A stretch of 64,000 nucleotides of DNA from Warburgia ugandensis (lineage: Eukaryota > Streptophyta > Magnoliopsida > Canellales > Canellaceae): contig CP141126.1 of assembly GCA_035236585.1 (NCBI GenBank), positions 68,487,414-68,551,413 on the forward strand, read 5' to 3'. Below are positions 11,178 through 23,844 of this stretch, in pieces. Each line of letters starts with the position of its first letter. The first letter of the stretch is position 1. The translations under genes and the position numbers were made by a program. The notes below the pieces were generated by a model. That model worked only from the letters and a program-made list of their open reading frames with translations, did not search any database and was not told the origin of the DNA.

Positions 11178-13011
11178 CATCTCTTTCCTCCCACCTTCTC
11201 TTCTCTTTCCTAACTTATCCCGTCCAACTGCTTTCCATAATTGAAGGAGCTTCAGCAATTTTTGAAAGGTGGAGATGCCTCCCCCTAAAAACAAGGTGTC
11301 TCCCTCCTACATACATTCCAAAGGCAACTACTTATCCCACCACTCCATCTCATTTTAAAACTATAATCATCCATCCATCCTAGCCATCCAAATAACTTGT
11401 TTTCATCCCCACCACACCTTATTCTTAGAACACCCTAGAAAAATAGAAGAAGAAATATAAAATTCTAACAAAAAATCAAAGTAGAGAACTTTTTAACTCA
11501 TAAGAAAAAGATGCCTCCTCCACTTAGAAGGAGATGTCCTCTTCCTCCATCAATTCCTTCTCTTTTACCTTGAACCTCCTACCCCTTTGGGTGGCTGCTA
11601 CTCCTTCCAAGTATTTCACACCTACGTTGGACTTTCCTTTGAAAGGTTGGTTGAGTTTCCTTTATCCTTTTTTTCTTTTATTATTCTATTTGCTTCCATT
11701 GTTGCCTTGTTACCTTTGATTTCATGCTTAGTTGTAGGTTGATCCCTTTAGTTCATTGCTTGTTAGCCTTGAATTTAGTTTCATAATATATTGATTTAAG
11801 AGTTATAACTCTTTGGTAGTGACAACCAAAAGAGTAAAAGTAATAGTAAAAGTCTTTTTCCTTGAACTCTTATTCTTTTCTCGTTATTTGATTGTTGCTT
11901 TGTTTATTCTAGTTACTTGTTTACCTTGTTGAAGCATCTTAGATGCTTGATTTTAATAACTATAACTCTCTTAGAATGAAAACCAGAGAGTGTAGTTTTT
12001 AGATCAAATCCTTGCCTTCTTTCTCTTTGAAAACTTTTTCCATATCTTGCTTTCTATCCCATATTTTCTCTATTATTTATGTTGGATCTCTTTTGGACAT
12101 ATGCATGCTAGCTTATGATTGAGAGTGGGATGATCCTGATGAAATTAGATTAGAGATTTTGGGTGTTCTTTTGGTTTAAAGCATGGTGTGCACATTCCAT
12201 GAATGATGCACACCACCCTTGTACTTCAATTCAATTAATTCAAAGTGAAGTTTAGTTTATGCTTAATGTTTAAATTTCATGGATGATTAGTTATTGGATT
12301 TATTGCTTAAAGTATCTCTTGAATCCGCTTCTCTTAGATAATGAATACTACTTTGCTTCAAAATTTTCATACTCATCATTCTAGATGGATTTAACAATCA
12401 TTTCTCACATGAATCATGCTCAAGATTCATGCACACAACCCATTGGGTTATGCGCATGGTTTTGAGGTTTTATCCATTTAGATAATTGCTTGTTTTGATT
12501 AGAGTTCCTTGCTGTAGTTAAAGTAATTTCATATAGTCCATGATTGTTTAGTTCATCCCTTAGTTCATGAACCCCTTCCAAGCTCCATACATGCACTTTT
12601 TTTATAGTTATTTCATGCATAACCCTCATAATTCCATACATATCATATTTTGCTTATTTGTTTAGTTCATGTTAGTCCTTCATGCTTTAGGATTAGTTGT
12701 ATACTAAGACAGTCCATTGTGCCAAATTTTAGTTTTAGACAGTTCTAGTTTTAGGAAGTTTTCATTTAGGAAAGTTTCTAAGTTTAGCATGTTTACTATT
12801 AGTATAATTCCATCTCTCATATATTGCATTTGTTTTTAGTTTTTCATCATCAGTTTAGGTTAAAAGATCTCCTTAATTTTGGCTGGGTTAGACAGTTTAA
12901 AGCAAGGACCACTTGTATCACAATCGTTCAATTCCTCATGGGATCGACCTCCTCGCATGAGAATACTACAATCAATTCATGGGCTTGCAGTTTAACATAA
13001 AAATTGCAACA
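11178..13011 (+). repeat. Right part of the split LTR
   Basis: Continues the sequence interrupted at 1708. The 12120-13011 part shows the LTR-end signature described for 808-13011, and the TTAGTTTTAG-rich stretch near 12730-12780 resembles 29770-29850. No coding potential is seen. Open frames here are short and unlike known proteins. Confidence 0.45.
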
Positions 13012-13386
13012 CTCTATTTGTTATTATACTTTCTAAATTAAGGTCAAACTATTCTATTCAAATAACCGTTCAAAGGTTACCTAAAATCAAGATTAGTCTT
13101 TTTAATTATATCTCATATCTTGAACTGGACTCCACATCTTTCAAGAGTTGTCTAAGTTCTCAGTTGAAGATACTATCTGTATAATCTTAAACTCTAGTTC
13201 TTCTCTATAAGAACTATACTAACCTCATGAGAATAATCTTCTCATATAAGATAAAAAATTTCCTTGTTTTCTTAAAATATGTCAACCTTCATAAGCGGCA
13301 CCTCTTTCTCATTAATCAACATTGCCTATATGAGTACTTTGAAATTCGAGGTTTTTATAGCACTTTTTCACAAAATCTTTTACAAT
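13012..13386. other. Unassigned AT-rich sequence between two LTR units
   Basis: I see no motif, coding region or repeat relationship that assigns this stretch. It may be internal sequence of a degraded retrotransposon. Confidence 0.4.
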
Positions 13387-15482
13387 TGTGGCCCCAAGTT
13401 TGGAAAACTATTTAGAAAACAAATAGCAAAAAAAAATAACTTTTTATGAGAAAATTTTGTAAAACTTCTTAGTGTCATTTTCTTTTCTAAAAATTAAGAT
13501 TTTTAAAGAAATGAGTGTTACATTTCTACCAAAAATCAAGTAGAGTCTCCTCTATTTTTTGGACTTACGGATCTTACGCATGAGGTCAATGTCCCTAATA
13601 AATGTAGTTTAAATCAAATAAATAATAAGAAAGACTCTGTTTCCATCCATTCACATGAATACATAATTTAAATGTGTAGTTTTTAAAACCAAGTTTTTAA
13701 CTAAGACCAAAAAAGAATAGTTCACGACCAAGATCAATCAAATCATAGCAACGCAACTATAATTTCATCTTACATGTCCACATGTCCATAAACGGAAAAT
13801 CAAGTTAAATCAACCCACTATATCAATTCTCAATATTCTCAACTAGGTCATACAAGTTTGATATTATCTCCTCTATTCTACTTTTGAAATTTTTAGCATA
13901 GTCTCCTACTCCCATTTCTCTGCTTTATTTATTCAAACTTGTGACATTGTAAACAATTTACAGCATCTTAGCAAGCTTTCACTTGTGTAGGTAGTTTCAT
14001 CATCTAATATGGAAGTTTATATAGTTTTAAATCCAAAAGCAGTTCATAATCACATGTTATGTAGTTGCATAAATGTGATTCATAATGAGTAGTATAGTAA
14101 AACCCTAAAATCTCAATCATGTTTTACAAATCCACATCATGCCAAACCATTTCAGTTTATCAGTTTAAATCCCCATGCATATTGTTTCAATAAAAATAAT
14201 ATCCTTTGGAAAATATTTTACAAGATATGATTAGTCACAATAACTCATGTCATGCGTCATCTCATATTTATACTCATCCAAGTTGGAAAATGAATAACCA
14301 TCAAAGTTAATAGATGAAAAGCACTTAAATCATGAAATACTTAAATACAATCAATGTATCTCTATAAGCATATGTTAATACTATTAGACCCTCTTTGAGG
14401 TCTCGTGAGCATAGAACCACTCAATATCAAACTATTTGTCGTTGGTCATGAGTACTCATTATAGACTTAATATCTCAAGGTGCCACACACCTCTTGCGGT
14501 ATTGTGTTGGATACATATGAATCTCAAAATAATAGACCCTCTATGCAGCGAATGAGATCCAATCAAGTTTATAGCTATCATGTCAATACCAAAAAGGAGA
14601 GACTCCCTGCACCGTACGCATGGGGAACGCAGTGTGCAAGGCCATGTCCTACTCATACCCATGATGTCATCGTAACTTGAATTTGGCCCTTTGCAGCTAA
14701 GTATCTCATTTATAAAGTTTCAGAGGAGGGATGATCAGTCCTCAACCCTCCTAGCACAGCATCCATCAGGCCACCATGTGCCCTCCATTACATAATAATA
14801 GTAGGCATCATCACATGTTGCTATAACATATAAAACCATAAAACTCCATGCACTAGTGAAATCTTGCAAATCAAATCTTATGGCACAATATAGCCATATA
14901 AAAACAACTCCCACAGGGGTTGAGTTTGAGGATTCCACATTCCTCGTTGTTTCATAAATCATGAAGTCTATTTATTTTCAAATGCATTTTCATGTAACAA
15001 GTTTTGAACTGTATAATAAATTAACATGGCATTCCAGAACTAATGTTTTGCATGAATTACAAGTATTCTCATCAATGTAGAATAAGAAATCTTATGAATT
15101 TCTATTTCCAAAAACCCTGGAATAATTATCAATAGTTTTTCATGTTTTACAGAAAAGGACATCAATGTTAAAACTATATACCTTTTTTGTCGTGATCCTC
15201 AGCTTAACTATACCTCTTTGTCAATTCAACTCATTGATCAACCTAATTGATGTTCCAATTTTCTTGTCAATGACAAATCATAGGTTAACAATCGCAACAA
15301 AAGTCTATTTTAATCTAACATTGAAGGTCCAAATATTTTTAAATTGCATAAACTATCATAATATATTTTAGTTAGTAGTTCTAATCAAAATTTGACGATC
15401 CGATCCTATTTAGTTCCATCTAAGCAATACCAAATAGTTAATTTTTTTGTATATGATTGCTATGTTACCATTAATTTCATCT

Positions 15483-15485
15483 TAG
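15483..15485. repeat. Target site duplication TAG, left of CACTA element
   Basis: TAG precedes CACTACTACACA and recurs at 33373-33375 directly after TGTGTAGTAGTG. Three-base duplications are the rule for CACTA elements. Confidence 0.85.
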
Positions 15486-15499
15486 CACTACTACACATG

Positions 15500-15960
15500 A
15501 GGCTTTTAAAGTCAGTATAAAGATGTTGTTATTTTGACTACCGACTTCATAAACATTTTGCAAGTTGTTTGTAAAAAAACAACTTTAAAAATCACACTTA
15601 AGAAGTCATTTAATAGAAAAAATGAATTCTTTAGTCTAGCACGAAGAGTAATTTTTTCACAAGAAAGGACTTTCAAAGTTGTTTGACTGAAAAGGGCTTC
15701 AAAAGGATGGACTTTTAAAGTCATTTTCCTAAATGACTTTAAAAGTTAAAAGTTCAAAATTTTAAAGTCATTTGACTAAAAATGACTTCAAAAGAATGGA
15801 GTTTTAAAGTTGTTTTTCCTAAACAACTTTAAAAGCAACACTTTGAAGTATTTTTGTACATGTTAATTAGTGAATTTAAAGTCATGAAAAAAATGCGTTT
15901 AAGGACTTTTAAAGTCATTTTAAAAAATGATTTCAAAAGTCCTTCTTCATCTATAAAAGG
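15500..15960. repeat. Left subterminal repeat array of CACTA element
   Basis: Many short copies of GACTTTTAAAGTCATTT-like units, often palindromic around TTTTAAAG, alternating with AAATGACTTCAAAAG. In En/Spm such subterminal motifs bind TNPA. Here they presumably mark the transposase-binding end. Confidence 0.85.
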
Positions 15961-16037
15961 CCAAAGTCATCTCATTGTTCATGTATCCCTGTTCATGTTC
16001 GTTATCTTACAGGTGGCATAATGGCCTTCTCCTATGG

Positions 16038-16149
<112 letters not shown>

Positions 16150-16689
16150 TTTCCTTCTTGCTTTCTATTTTGGATATTTTGATCGTTTGTGGCATGAAAA
16201 ACACTATAAGTATACCAAAAACTCTTTTTTATCATGCATGACTTTCTTATTACTAGCTCTCTCTATTTGCATTTTGTAGATCAAGTGAGTTTTGTTACTA
16301 CAGATGATAGAGTTAAGAAGTGCATTAGATCATCGTGATTTCCACAAAAATTGTACGATTTCATTATAAAGAACAACTACTTCTCTCTCTAACCCTCACT
16401 ATTAGAGAAAGAGAAAACATTATGATCTGTGCTTCTCATCCAAAATTAGGGCTTGATGAAGAGAAATGGTACCATCAAGTTGGCCAAGGAAATTGCAGCT
16501 TAAAGCTTTACCTTCTCTCTTCCTTCAGAGTGGTGTCAATTGAATACTAGGAGGCCAGATTTTGATGACATGGTTTCAGATTAGCTCTTTGATCATGATC
16601 TTATATTAATAAGATCTAATAATATGTAACATTTGATATATGTAATTAAAGGATGATAAATGAGGAGTTATTTTTAAAAAAATACTTTG

Positions 16690-17085
16690 ATTTCCTTATT
16701 CTTGTATTTATTTGTGTGTGTGTGTGTGTGTGTGTGCACGCGCACGCAAAGAATGCATGAATCAACACTAACCATCGCAAAAAATCAATTTCATTGTGTA
16801 TTTATGTAAGATATTGTAAAGTACTAAAATAAAATATATTTGAAGTGAAAAATATATTAGTTTTTAAAGTTGTTTGGAAAAAATGACTTTAAAAACAATG
16901 ACTTTTAAAGTTGTTTGAAGAAAATAACTTTAAAAACAATGATTTTAGTCTAGGACAAAGCAATTTTTTTTGCAAGAAATGACTTTTAAAGTCATTATCA
17001 GGAAACAACATTAACAGTATAGACTTTTAAAGTCATTTTTAGAAAATGACTTTAAAATTACTACTCTATTTAAGAGTTATTTCAT
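16690..17085. repeat. CACTA internal arm, copy 1
   Basis: The block GCATGAATCAACACTAACCATC, then AAATAAAATATATTTGAAGTG, then a second cluster of ACTTTAAAGT-type repeats is repeated in direct orientation at about 28090-28360. It also holds a (TG)n run near 16714-16735. Copy 1 precedes the TNP2-type gene and copy 2 precedes the TNPA-like gene. Confidence 0.75.
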
Positions 17086-17497
17086 TGACTTCCACTTTTC
17101 TTTATTTACTATCATTGTCTATACACAAACTAAAGCTCATATATGTTGATTTTCATTGTGGTTGTCCTCAACCAAATCCTAACTATGAATTGGAATTATA
17201 TTCACATGCTTGTTGTTGATATTGATTCTTGAGTGTTGGGCAGTATCTCTTTATTTGTCACATATGTGTGTGTGTGTGCATGTGCGTGTTTCAAGGATCT
17301 TTACATGGTTATGGTTAGAATCTTCCCTTTTTAAAGTTAAATTTATTTTTGAATGTGTCCATCATATTTTGTTTCTTTTTCATTATTAAATGAAATTTTC
17401 ACATGTGTGCATGGGTGTAATTTAGTTATTCTAAATATTTATAATTCTTGCATATATAGTGTTTGGTAAAATGCCTAACCTAATCTTTTCATATCTA

Positions 17498-17502
17498 ACA
17501 AG
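17498..17502. repeat. Target site duplication ACAAG, left copy
   Basis: ACAAG directly precedes TGTGACGACC and is repeated at 26389-26393 directly after the far LTR edge ATTACA. Confidence 0.9.
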
Positions 17503-20366
17503 TGTGACGACCCGGGTTTTCCCATGCATTTTTAAATGCAAGATCTAAATTCCTAAGGCAGGATGCATCCCTATTTGAAAACCATTTTATAAAAACCATG
17601 CAATGCAGTGGAAAATCTTTGGTTTTAGACTCATTTTGAAAACCCCGAGTGTCATTCGCTTCCACAACAATCAAAGTAGTTTTTGAAAAAGTTTAGAAAT
17701 CATAAGTGTTTTTCCCCAGGTCTATCCAGTCACAACACACAGCCCAACTATAAATAAATACATGTCCAAAGGGTTGAGAGTTTACTTACATGTATAATTG
17801 TCTCCTTTTTAATTCTCTTGCTCGTAGCACTAATATCTCCTGAGGCGTCGTCTATTTGTGAGTGGAACTATCCTGAAAAATGTTAAGGATAGGTGAGTAT
17901 ATATTATACTCAGTAGGAGTCTATCACTACTAGTTTTACAATGCATGCTATGTTTAAAATCATATGCTCTTTAAAACATGTGCATGTTCAAACAATCATG
18001 TTCAATATCGATATCAAAAACCATTGTCAAATTGAAATACTAATGACTTAAAGAATCGCACAAACCAAGTCGAAAGTATCATATATATCATAAACATAAT
18101 GATATGCATAATATGCTCAGCTAAATCCAACTCATGGATATCTGGTATGGTCGACCAACCTCATGTCATGCAATATGCAATGCAAATAAATCCTCAAACC
18201 ATAGGGTCCAAACTATGCCCATGACCTCGCCGTTGTGTGGTCCCTGGGTACCTGAGGACACTCAGTCATAGCCTCACCCGGGCATATGACATGTCTACGT
18301 CGTAAGTCATGCAATTTATGCAATCGGTTGCAAAACATGCATGCAATGTATAAAATCTACTCATGCAAGTATTACATTCAAAGTCATAACCCTGCCTAGA
18401 AGCCTGATAGCCTGGAAGCCTGACAGCCTAGAAGCCTGACAGCCTAGAAGCCTTGTAAGCTCTCTCTGGCTCGCCCTCATCGGCCTACCCTCATCAACCC
18501 GCCCTCATCGGTCAAGGTTTAACTTATCATGCAATATATGCATGTAGCACATGTCTTAGCAATATATGCGCAATGTATTTTTTCAAAACCTGTCCTCTTT
18601 GGGTCCCTCACAACTGCCTACCCAGCGTCTTTTGGGCACTCCAGTGTCTTTTGGTAACCCTCAGGGACATGCAATCTTTTAAAAACTCAATGCTCACAAT
18701 TCATGCAATATATGCATTTGTTTGCAAAACATATCTATGCATAATGTATATGCAATCATTTGCAAAACATATCTATGCATAATGTATATGCAATTATTTG
18801 CAAAACATATCTATGCATAAAGCATTTATCATATGTATGCTGAATTAAGTCATGCTAAATAAGTTATATAATTTGTACTTAAAACATGCATAAAACAATC
18901 ATGGCTCTTTTAAAAAGTCTAGTAGCGATAAAGCACCTACCTCAAAGTCTCCTGGAGTCGCGTCCTTTATCACTTTAACCCGTCCCTGGGTCTCATTTAT
19001 AAACTCCTGGGTATGAATGGACACAAGGAGTCCTTATTAATTTCAATCCATTTAGGCATTAGACCGCTAGATCCGCTGTTTAGGGTCAATGGTCCCTGCC
19101 TAATTCATTGTCAGGCTGGATCCTATGATGTGGATCTACTATTCCATAGCTAACTCTGTAAATTGTCCTCTAATCCTAGCTTTATAGTCTTATTGGGTCT
19201 ACGTGTCCCAGTTCCCAGGACACTCGTGCATCCTGGTTGGACCGCGACCGCCTCACGTGTGTGCACGCCTAAAGGCCGTGCCAGGGACCGCGTTTTGCAC
19301 GCGCTCATGCATGCTCAAGTGACGCGCTATGACGCGCATCATTGCACGAACGCACCTTGTAGCATGGCGCGTCTCAGCTCCCAAGGCACCCCGTGCACCC
19401 TGGTCGAGGTAAGACCCGTGCCCCATGTCGCGCGATCACCTGAAGGCCGCACCTGGGATAGTGTATGCACTGTCGTATACCTGGAACCCATCCCAGGGAC
19501 CCAGTCCTAGGTGCACGTGAAACATGGCGTCCCTGGGATGCCTGGTTCATGCAGGGCAGGCCCAAGCCGGTTTGGAGCATTTTTCAGCCAGGAAACCCTG
19601 CTGGAAATAGCTGGGAAATGCTAGATCCAACATGGATCTAGCCTGAAAAGTGGAGGAACCAAAGAAGGGAGGTAAGGACGTCTTACCTGGGCAGCCTGGG
19701 GAGTGCCCATTGCCAGTGATGGAACCCCATTTCCATCTGAAACCCCATCTTGCTAGAATTCTGTGTTTGTCCAAACCCACGAAGGGGAAAACCCCAATGT
19801 TAGACCGAAACAAGAGGAGAGAGGGGAATGGAAGAATGGCCGGCCCAACTAGGGTTTGGCCGTTGCCGAAAATTGCAGGGAACTGGGTTTCTATTTCTAG
19901 CCGGAAACCCTTGCCCCAATGACTGGAAACCACGTTTTTGGAGAGGGGGAGATGGGGTTTTTATAGAGGGGAGAAGGCGGTGCCCCTCAATGGCGGTGTC
20001 GCCCTTTCCCCTGGGGTTTTCTAGAGAAATCATGAAAAACTGGTTTCTAGAGGGGTTTAGAGGTTGAAGACGACAGGGGGTGCCATTATCAAAACGACCC
20101 CCTGCGGTTTTTGTCTTTTTTGTTTTTCTGTTTAAATTTCAAAAGTACCCGTATCTTTAAACGGCCATAACTTCTTCATACAAACTACGTTTTGGGTGAT
20201 TTTTGAGGTGTTGGATTCCATTTTTCGAGTAGAATCTAATGGTACCAAGTTTCCTCACAAAGTTATTCATTTAATATTTTAAATAAAATCAAACATTCAA
20301 CACAGTCGATTTCCCATAACATGTCCAATTTTTGTTAAAAATAGCGTAAATTGCTCAGGCATTACA
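17503..20366 (-). repeat. 3' LTR (2864 bp) of minus-strand element
   Basis: Contains four 16-base tandem units (CCTAGAAGCCTGACAG type) at 18395-18458, where the other LTR has two. Contains a GC-rich stretch at about 19180-20040 whose open frames on both strands look spurious, and a 266-base block (about 20081-20346) missing from the other LTR. Ends ATTACA at 20366. Confidence 0.9.
18395..18458. repeat. 16-bp tandem repeat, four copies
   Basis: Units of the type CCTAGAAGCCTGACAG start at 18395, 18411, 18427 and 18443. The partner LTR carries only two units near 24737, so copy number has changed since insertion. Confidence 0.9.
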
Positions 20367-20381
20367 TTATTACCCCCTTAA
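20367..20381 (-). promoter_or_regulatory. Polypurine tract of minus-strand LTR element
   Basis: Plus-strand TTATTACCCCCTTAA reads TTAAGGGGGTAATAA on the minus strand and abuts the LTR start TGTAATG. Confidence 0.75.
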
Positions 20382-23300
20382 AATAATTTCTTCCTCGAAA
20401 TTCCATAAATCATCATCTTCAAGGTATTTTGTCTCTTAGTTAACTTCTTGGTGAATGCATCCCCCCCTTAGGAATCAATTCTAGGCTCAACCTCAATTTA
20501 TCATTTCTTTTTTTTTTTTATTGTTCCTTCTCTAAGGCCTTACCTATAAGGGCCGCTTTCGCTGCGTAACTTTGATGCATACTCTCATATGTGCCAGTTT
20601 AACAATACCGGTTTCTAGTGGTAATTTATCTATCTCAAAATCCTTAGATGCCTATACTTTTCTCATCGTGTATAGGATAGTCTCCTCGTAGGATCATGCT
20701 TCTTTATTCATGTATAAATTACTCCATACTTCTTTCAAGATCATATTATCTTATTTCTCATAGTCCTTTTTGAATATCATAGGATGATCCCTTTTTCTTC
20801 TTGTCTTTCATCTAGTGATCTCTTCATCATCCACATCTCCTTTTAATGGTCATTAGTAAGAGTCCAAAAATTACCTTCTTTCTATTGTGTCCAACTTTGC
20901 TCCTTATCTTTTATATTTGTCCCCAAGATACTTCAATAACTAACATGGTATGATGTGCTCTACAGCTAAACCCTTGACTAACTGTCTGTTGTTTTCCATA
21001 TGTGACTTTATTCCTTGACCAAAGTTACATTCAAAAATGAAAGCCAATTAGTAGTATCTTCCATCGAGGACCTTATCATATACTAAAAATAAAATGTCCT
21101 AACTCTATATCCAGTTTCATAATTATTGAATTCATTAAACGCTTTTCTCCGTAAAGATTTCATCCAAACTCATGTCAAATGTTAATGGTCGATTCATCAT
21201 CATGAGTCAAATGGTCTTGTCCAGAGGCCTATCTCACTATTCACATCAATTTGTCATTAGGACTTTTTAATAATGTTCCCATTTATACAAAGCAAAAAGT
21301 CTCTTATTCATAACCGAGTACCCTTACTAGGTCATGGTTGAATCCTTTGTCATCATCCTCTGTGTCCTTTCTTTGCTTGATGGTTTCCTTCGTAACCTTT
21401 CAATCCAAAAGTTCTATACTCAATCTGGTAGGGTTAGTCCTTAGAAAATTCCTTCAATTGATTTTTCGTACTTGATATATGCTCATAACAACTAACTATT
21501 TGTCTAAAGGTAAAGTAACATCACATCTCGCCTTATATTGTGCTGGTCACCTCAACTTTTCTCCTTCCATCCCTTATGTTAATATATTGTGCAATCTTTT
21601 ATCAAGGTTTTATCGTCAACCATGCAATCTATATTGTCAGGAGGTATCCTCATAAGAAGTGATTTTCTCAATTCCTCAAATTTTATCCTTCAAGTGCCTC
21701 CTCATACTTAGCTTATAATAGCAGTTCTTGTTCAATAACTATTATATCAAATTGTGCTGATGCTATTAAATCAACAAGTTTAACAACACTCAGGTAAGCA
21801 TAAAACATTTTCTTAGACATAGAAAGACTTTATTCGATTACCTATTGATCTCTCTCCAAATATATCTATGTCATAAGCTCAAGGGCCTCTACTTTTCTTT
21901 TCAATCCAAGTCAGCAGTATTTTTCAGACTCAAAGTAATTTCTTCACCTTGTCATGGTAGCCATTCAGGTTTGGAAAAATCTGTCTCACTGGTGGAGATC
22001 GCTCTTATTTTTTGCTTCTGTCTCAGTTGTTACTATATTTATTGTACTTATAGCTCCTCCATGATGTGTCCTAATCAACTCCATGATGTGGCCTAATCAA
22101 CTGACCTCATACCCTCAAATGACTTAGTCCAATCAAGTTATCTTCTTTTCAAGGAAAACTCAAGTCTAAAGACTTATAACATCCCTCTGAGTATATAACT
22201 TCGACTACTAACTCATAGAAACTAACATACTTGATTAATTGGGGTGAGATACCTTTATTTAGTCAACAGTACTCTAAAGGTATTGACTAAATAATGGTCT
22301 TAAGATATTTTCTCTTACAATCAAGGCCTCAATTCGATCTTTGATGGTACCCTAATTGCTGAAGAAAGACAAATGGACAAGTTACTGTCCCGGCTTAATT
22401 CCTCTTTCAATATACTTTATTGGCAAGGTGGGATATCACCAAATTTTCCATTTTATGGATTATATCCATTGGTGTTCCCCATAATCTAATTGTAATAATT
22501 TATATCAAACCATTTGTAGAATTTAATTTCTAGTTGGTTACCATTCCTCTTCGAAAATTTCTTGCTGCATAATCTCCTGAAATTGATACTCTACTCAAAG
22601 TCTTAAACCCCATATGCTTTATCTCTATTATACTCTTTTACAATAAGATTACCAACTCAACTAGAATTATTCCTTTGCATTTGTTTGGTTTTCCTTCCTA
22701 TAGGATTCAAGATGAAAGAATTGTATGTATCTCCATAAAGTCATGATCTTTCTTCTTTTGAATATTCAATATTCATTGAATTCTTATAGTTACATCTCTA
22801 TCTCTTTCTCTCTTTTCTTCAAAATCCTCATTTGGTCTACCTGGATCAATGTCTCTATATGCTTTGTTGCATATAATTGATACTTCATCATAAATTGAAT
22901 GCTTCTCAGAGATTTTAAATTGTCTTAAGATCATTGAAATCCTCAATTGCCTATAGCCTCAATAAAATTCATACAATGTCTTAATAATGACATTGAAGTT
23001 TTGATCATGCTATACTTTTCTTACAAGTTCATGTTAGGATCAATCTATTATCATCCTTAGTATTATCATCAAAATCTTTTAATAACTCAGTCAAATTCAT
23101 TTCCCTATCATATTCGTGTCATATTTCTCTCATCACATAATATGTCACTTGTATACATCGTCTGGTTTGCTCCATAATACTCAGGTAGTTGTCATTCAAT
23201 CTCACTTCGCTCTTCATGAGACTTCATGAAGTTATCAAAAATTGAGCTAAGTCCTTCAGGATCCATACCTTTGTGATCTAGTACGAGTCACAGTTATCCA

Positions 23301-23828
23301 CTAGTATCATCTTGTATGCTCATCTTATTAGATTATCATCAAAATCTTCTCAAAGTCTATCTTTTACATCCCCTATCATACTCATATCATATCCTTGTGA
23401 TAGTGTACTCATATTCTGATATTCTTTATGATGGTAAGATAGCCATCTAGGTTTTTCAATGTTCTCATCTTTAGTGAGATTAATCTATTACAGGTCAAAA
23501 CTATCTACTAACAAGTTTACTAACATCTTCATTCCTCATTATCATCATAATATGATCCTTATATGAGATTTCATCTTTGCACCACTGCACAACAATCCTT
23601 ATTTCCTATAATTTAGATAGGATTCAAGAAATCCCATATCTAAGTATTTGCTATACCCATCTTCTTTTTCACCTATTTGTTTATGGTGAAATGCCTTGAG
23701 CATTAATATTGTAATCCTCAAATAGAAGTAGTCATCTCTACTACTCCTATTTATACTACTTATTCTTGATTTTCTCTATTGTCCATGACCCTTGGACATG
23801 CTGGACTGGCTATGAAAGGATAAAACCT
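20382..23828 (-). other. Non-coding internal region of minus-strand LTR element
   Basis: This 3.4 kb stretch is AT-rich and full of stops in every frame. I do not recognise reverse transcriptase, integrase, protease or gag motifs on either strand. It may be a degraded gypsy interior or a genuinely non-coding derivative. Confidence 0.6.
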
Positions 23829-23830
23829 AG

Positions 23831-23842
23831 GCTCTAATACCA
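23831..23842 (-). promoter_or_regulatory. Primer binding site, initiator tRNA-Met type
   Basis: GCTCTAATACCA on the plus strand is TGGTATTAGAGC on the minus strand, one base from the consensus TGGTATCAGAGC. It lies two bases inside the LTR edge at 23845. Confidence 0.85.
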
Positions 23843-23844
23843 AC

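Noticed and set aside
15500-15960. Evenly repeated short units as a CRISPR-like or satellite array
   Set aside because: Units alternate in orientation, vary in sequence and lie at CACTA ends, so they are subterminal repeats.
19163-20067. Overlapping open frames of 65-128 codons on both strands in the GC-rich LTR part (also 25460-26384)
   Set aside because: They lie within LTRs, are open on both strands because of composition, and resemble no protein. The partner LTR breaks several of them.
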